This document shows, piece after piece, positions 61,116 through 64,000 of a stretch of 64,000 bases of DNA (the stretch's first letter is position 1; the number at the start of each line of letters is the position of its first letter). The notes under the pieces are model-generated. The model had not been told where the DNA came from. It did not search any database and worked only from the letters and a program-made list of their open reading frames with translations. Source of the DNA: Actinomadura hibisca NBRC 15177 (lineage in GTDB: Bacteria; Actinomycetota; Actinomycetes; Streptosporangiales; Streptosporangiaceae); the NCBI RefSeq assembly GCF_001552635.1, contig NZ_BCRO01000072.1, positions 1-64,000 on the forward strand, in the 5' to 3' direction. The position numbers and the translations under genes are program-made.

Positions 61116-61483
61116 CACCCCTGCTGGATCACCGACAGGACGTTCCCGGCCGGGTCCTTGAACCAGGCGATCGGCGGCCCCTGCGCCCGGAACACCCCGC
61201 GCTCGTCGGTGTGCTCGTAGACCTCGAAGCGCACGCCGCGCTCGGCGAGCCGGGCGACGGCGTCGTCGATGTCGTCCACGGGGAAGTTGAGGACGGTGAA
61301 CTCCGCCGGGACATGTTGCTCACCCTTGGGATAGACCAGGACGTCCCGATCACCGGCGATGTGCAGGGTGAGCATCCCGTGCTCCTCGGACACCCGCAGG
61401 CCGAGCGTGCCGCCGTAGAACTCCTTGGCCTTCGGCGCGTCGTCCACCGAGAACCCGCTGAACGCCTTCGTCTTCTCGAACAT
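61115..61483 (-). CDS. VOC (glyoxalase/bleomycin-resistance) superfamily protein
   Basis: Protein of 122 residues from ATG 61483, with a strong GGAGGAGG site. It has the beta-alpha-beta-beta-beta repeat: [78 protein letters not shown] and [14 protein letters not shown]. The usual metal positions are only partly kept: no clear first His, and Glu or Asp elsewhere. A non-catalytic or antibiotic-binding role is possible. It converges on the globin gene. Confidence 0.85.
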   Translation of the reverse strand: MFEKTKAFSGFSVDDAPKAKEFYGGTLGLRVSEEHGMLTLHIAGDRDVLVYPKGEQHVPAEFTVLNFPVDDIDDAVARLAERGVRFEVYEHTDERGVFRAQGPPIAWFKDPAGNVLSVIQQG

Positions 61484-61571
61484 GAGCTCCTCCTCCAGTC
61501 CTCTGTACAGACCGGAAAGCACCCCGGAACTCATCGGACGATGTCAGTCCCGTTCCCCGTCACCGCGCGGG

Positions 61572-61799
61572 TCAGAGCTTCGCGCTGACGGCCCGCACCA
61601 CGCGGGGGGTGACGTCGTCGCGCCAGGTGAAGGGCGCGGGGGCGTACTTGCCCTTGAAAGCGACGGTGGTCTGGCCGCCGACGCTGAACATCACCGGGCC
61701 CTTGCGGCAGATCCAGTGACCCTCGATCGCCAAGGCTAGGACGTGCACGCGGGGCCGGTGGTATCGGAGGGTTGTGGGAGGCTGGCCCGGTTCGTTCAT
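61572..61799 (-). CDS. Small uncharacterised protein
   Basis: A short frame ending GGQTTVAFKGKYAPAPFTWR and DDVTPRVVRAVSAKL, with a GHWICRKGPVMFSV segment before it. It looks coding, but the start is unclear: ATG 61799 gives 75 residues, and internal GTGs near 61745 would give about 57. It lies 88 bases upstream of the VOC gene on the same strand and divergent from thyX. No family is recognised. Confidence 0.5.
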   Translation of the reverse strand: MNEPGQPPTTLRYHRPRVHVLALAIEGHWICRKGPVMFSVGGQTTVAFKGKYAPAPFTWRDDVTPRVVRAVSAKL

Positions 61800-61821
61800 C
61801 GCACCGAAAACGGAGGACAGC

Positions 61822-62607
61822 GTGCGTCGCGTGGAACCCCAGGTCCGTCTCATCGCCCGGCCCCGGCTGGACTACGACGAGGTCGCCGGGTACCTGGCCG
61901 ACGTCGGCGGCGAGAGCTGGCTGGAGCGGGTGGACCGCGGCGACCTGGACGACGCGCAGAACCTCGCCGAGTTCGCGGGCCGCATCTGCTACCGCTCGTG
62001 GGAGCCGGGCCTCAACCCGAACGTGCGGCGCGTGCGCACCGACCAGGACGAGTACCTGCGCAACATCCTGGCCAGCGCGCACGGCTCGGTGCTGGAGCAC
62101 GTGAACTTCTCGTTCGTGGTGCACAACGTGAGCCGCGTCGTCACGCACGAGCTGGTGCGGCACCGCGCCGGGACCGCGATCTCGCAGGAGTCGCTGCGCT
62201 TCGTGCGCCTGGACGACCTGCCGTTCTGGTTCCCCGAGTGGGCCGAGCGGGACGCCGAGCTGATGGAGCGCGCCACCGAGCTGCTGGGCCGGATGGAGGA
62301 GTTCCAGCAGTGGATGGCCGGGCACTTCGGCCTGGACGAGGAAGGCGTGAACTTCGGGGAGAAGAAGGCCAAGACGTCGTTCATGCGCCGCTTCGCGCCC
62401 GAGGGCGTCGCGACGGGGCTGACGTGGACGGCCAACGTCCGCACGCTGCGGCACGTCATCGAGAACCGGACCGCGCCCGGGGCGGAGGAGGAGATCCGGC
62501 TGCTGTTCGGCAAGGTGGGCGAGCTGATGGCGAAGGAGGCCCCGGCGCTGTTCGGCGACTACCAGATCGAGGACGGGGCATGGGTGCCCGGCTGGCGCAA
62601 GGTCTGA
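61822..62607 (+). CDS. thyX: FAD-dependent thymidylate synthase ThyX
   Basis: Flavin-dependent thymidylate synthase of 261 residues making dTMP from dUMP, methylene-tetrahydrofolate and NADPH. The signature RHRAGTAISQESLRF near residues 112-126 is the ThyX motif, followed by a long insertion (EGVNFGEKKAKTSFMRRFAP) and FGDYQIEDGAWVP. SVLEHVNFSF and HNVSRVVTHELVRHR are typical. The start is GTG 61822 with CGGAGGA upstream; ATG 61774 would add an unconserved leader. The stop overlaps the next gene (TGATG). Confidence 0.95.
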   Translation: MRRVEPQVRLIARPRLDYDEVAGYLADVGGESWLERVDRGDLDDAQNLAEFAGRICYRSWEPGLNPNVRRVRTDQDEYLRNILASAHGSVLEHVNFSFVVHNVSRVVTHELVRHRAGTAISQESLRFVRLDDLPFWFPEWAERDAELMERATELLGRMEEFQQWMAGHFGLDEEGVNFGEKKAKTSFMRRFAPEGVATGLTWTANVRTLRHVIENRTAPGAEEEIRLLFGKVGELMAKEAPALFGDYQIEDGAWVPGWRKV

Positions 62608-63128
62608 TGGAGTGGGAGGCGTTGCCGCCGGAGGTCAGGGAGCAGGTCGACGCCCTGGTGCTCCAGAGCCAGCGGCTCTCCGCCATCAAAGCGGTCTATG
62701 AGGCTGGGCTCGTACCGCAGCCGAATCTCAGTGACTGCATGGTGGTGGTCGCCGGTAGGTACCGGGCGCTGGGCAGGAGGTGGGGGCCGAAGCCGTCGGA
62801 GCCCCTGGACGCCGACGAGCTGACCGAGGCGGCGCGGGCCATGGACCGGGCCGAGGCGATCGAGGCCGTGTGGGACGGCGACACTGACGGCTGGTTCGTC
62901 CTGCTGCTGGCCGTCGCCGCCGATCCGAACACCCAGCACCGCTTGGCGACGATCCGGCACGGCGGCGACATGCGGGTCTTCAACGGGCAGGCGCCGCCCT
63001 GGTCGGAGGCCGCAGAGGCTGCGCAGGTCGGCGCGGAGGTCGCGGCGCGGCTCGGGGTGCCGTTCCACTTCGCGAGCCCGGACGAGCCCAACGACGAAGC
63101 GCCCCGCTGGTGGAGCCGCTCCGGCTGA
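62607..63128 (+). CDS. Uncharacterised protein coupled to thyX
   Basis: Protein of 173 residues beginning MEWEALPPEVREQVDALVLQ. The N-terminal half is helical with QSQRLSAIKAVYEAGLVPQP and CMVVVAGRYRALGRRW. The rest is acidic, with AMDRAEAIEAVWDGDTDGWF and VAADPNTQHRLATIRHGG. It overlaps the thyX stop as TGATG, so the two are translated together. No known domain is recognised. A short hairpin lies after it. Confidence 0.75.
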   Translation: MEWEALPPEVREQVDALVLQSQRLSAIKAVYEAGLVPQPNLSDCMVVVAGRYRALGRRWGPKPSEPLDADELTEAARAMDRAEAIEAVWDGDTDGWFVLLLAVAADPNTQHRLATIRHGGDMRVFNGQAPPWSEAAEAAQVGAEVAARLGVPFHFASPDEPNDEAPRWWSRSG

Positions 63129-63136
63129 AAAAGGCT

Positions 63137-63153
63137 TGCCCGGCGTTCGGGCA
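63137..63153. terminator. Hairpin after the thyX operon
   Basis: TGCCCG (63137-63142) pairs with CGGGCA (63148-63153) around a 5-base loop, eight bases after the stop of the thyX-coupled gene and 17 bases before the LysE start. Confidence 0.5.
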
Positions 63154-63170
63154 GGGACGACGATCGGCGG

Positions 63171-63803
63171 ATGCCCATCGATCAGCACCTGCTCCTGGCC
63201 TTCACCCTGACCACCATCGTCGCCATGATCACCCCCGGTCCGGACATGTTGTTCGTCCTGGGCTGCGGGATGCGCGGCGGTCCGCGCGCCGGGCTGCTCG
63301 CCACGGCCGGGGTCGCGACCAGCGAGGCCGTGCACGTCGCGGTGGCGGCGGCGGGGCTGGCCGCGCTGTTCCTGGCGGTTCCGACGGCGTTCACGGTGGT
63401 GCGGATCGTCGGCGCCGCCTACCTGATCTATCTCGGCGTGCAGATGATCCGCCGCCGCAGGAGCGCCGAGGACTTCCCCGAGGAGGGCGGCGTCGGCATG
63501 TCGGGCCGTCGCGCGTTCTTGAACGGCCTGCTCACCAACCTGCTGAACCCCAAGATGGTCACGTTCACCATCGCGTTCCTGCCCCAGTTCGTCGATCCGT
63601 CGCTGGGCCGGGTCTGGCTCCAGTTCGCGATCCTGGGCGCGGTGCTGATCGCGCTGGAGTTCCTGGTGGACGGCCTGGTGGGGGTGTCGGCGGGCCGCAT
63701 CGGCGGATGGTTGCGCCGCCGCAAGGCCGCCAAGCGCCGGATCGACACCGCGACCGGCGGCGTCTTCATCGGGCTCGGCGTGCGCCTCGCCGTGGAGCGG
63801 TGA
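63171..63803 (+). CDS. LysE/RhtB family amino acid exporter
   Basis: Membrane protein of 210 residues with about six helices. The LysE family opening is AMITPGPDMLFVLGCGMRGG (about 18-37), followed by GVATSEAVHVAVAAAGLAAL, VRIVGAAYLIYLGVQMIRRR and NGLLTNLLNPKMVTFTIAFL. These exporters remove amino acids or their derivatives. No ribosome site is strong. It lies between the thyX operon and an ECF sigma gene; its substrate is unknown. Confidence 0.9.
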   Translation: MPIDQHLLLAFTLTTIVAMITPGPDMLFVLGCGMRGGPRAGLLATAGVATSEAVHVAVAAAGLAALFLAVPTAFTVVRIVGAAYLIYLGVQMIRRRRSAEDFPEEGGVGMSGRRAFLNGLLTNLLNPKMVTFTIAFLPQFVDPSLGRVWLQFAILGAVLIALEFLVDGLVGVSAGRIGGWLRRRKAAKRRIDTATGGVFIGLGVRLAVER

Positions 63804-63896
63804 CGCGTCCGAAGCCGGGGGCCGCGCGGGGCTGAAATGCTCGCCCGGTGGCGGACATGTGGTGATCGTCCCGTCCGTACGGCGAGAGGAGAGCAC

Positions 63897-64000
63897 GTGT
63901 CAGCCATCCCGGAGCCTCCACCCGATGAACGGCGGCGCCGCTTCGAGCAGGTCTACGCCGGGCACCGGGCCAGGATCCTCGCCTACGCGCTGCGCCGCAC
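63897..64000 (+). CDS. ECF sigma factor, N-terminal part (cut by window end)
   Basis: GTG 63897 with GAGAGGAGAG upstream opens a frame reading SAIPEPPPDERRRR and then FEQVYAGHRARILAYALRR. This is the start of a sigma-70 region 2 of ECF type, closely parallel to YEHVYRAHSAAILGYLARR in the sigma factor at 12905. The gene continues beyond the window, so the rest cannot be judged. Confidence 0.75.
   Translation, partial: MSAIPEPPPDERRRRFEQVYAGHRARILAYALRR

Overview
The window is chromosomal DNA from a high-GC Gram-positive actinomycete. Almost every codon ends in G or C, and GTG and TTG starts are common. Diagnostic families are present: XRE/DUF5753 with DUF397 pairs, two PF04672-type SAM methyltransferases, two LAL-type LuxR regulators, a BTAD/SARP regulator, GAF-ANTAR, deazaflavin-dependent (Ddn-like) oxidoreductase and ThyX. 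An Actinomadura/Streptosporangiales-type host fits this mix, but that is an inference. I see no rRNA, tRNA, transposase, phage gene or CRISPR array.

1-8 kb: an MFS drug exporter with its TetR regulator, a methyltransferase, an XRE/DUF397 locus with decayed members (HATPase remnant, degenerate second DUF397), a secreted protein, and a TetR-hydrolase pair behind a large palindromic operator. 8-12 kb: a PaaX-type repressor divergent from an acyl-CoA dehydrogenase, hotdog thioesterase and crotonase, which looks like an acyl-CoA catabolic unit. 12-19.6 kb: an anti-sigma-like protein and ECF sigma factor in reversed order, an L,D-transpeptidase lipoprotein, a P450/alcohol dehydrogenase/GXWXG-DUF4334 operon, a frameshifted 2-hydroxyacid dehydrogenase and a nitronate monooxygenase. 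19.6-25 kb: YihY protein, large HPII-type catalase, a truncated decarboxylase remnant, three small stress-type proteins around a phased 11-bp repeat and a very strong terminator, and a GAF-ANTAR protein.

25-34 kb: SnoaL-like and DsbA-like proteins, then two LAL regulators bracketing an alpha/beta hydrolase and an erythromycin-esterase-like protein whose key active-site residues are replaced. 34-43 kb: two small membrane proteins, DinB proteins, a C-rich spacer, an OmpA-domain lipoprotein, a second methyltransferase, a carboxymuconolactone decarboxylase with an Rrf2 regulator, and a large BTAD regulator divergent from an imine-reductase-like enzyme. 43-55 kb: MFS, glutamate dehydrogenase, an EEP hydrolase, an NmrA-like/Ddn pair, an orphan histidine kinase, RF3, a SulP transporter with MerR, a Cys-rich protein, DUF5995 and a PNPOx-like protein. 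55-64 kb: MFS exporter, DUF4097 with a ribbon-helix-helix protein and repeated TGGCGTCA sites, a DUF2079 membrane protein, DinB-like protein/truncated globin, VOC protein, ThyX, LysE and the start of an ECF sigma factor.

Most units are short operons: a regulator beside one to three metabolic, redox or export genes. No complete biosynthetic cluster or defence island is evident. The more unusual material is (a) an Ere-like protein with altered catalytic residues next to a tandem copy of its own 3' end, (b) the 11-bp phased repeat, (c) several frameshifted or truncated genes, and (d) well-formed palindromic operators.
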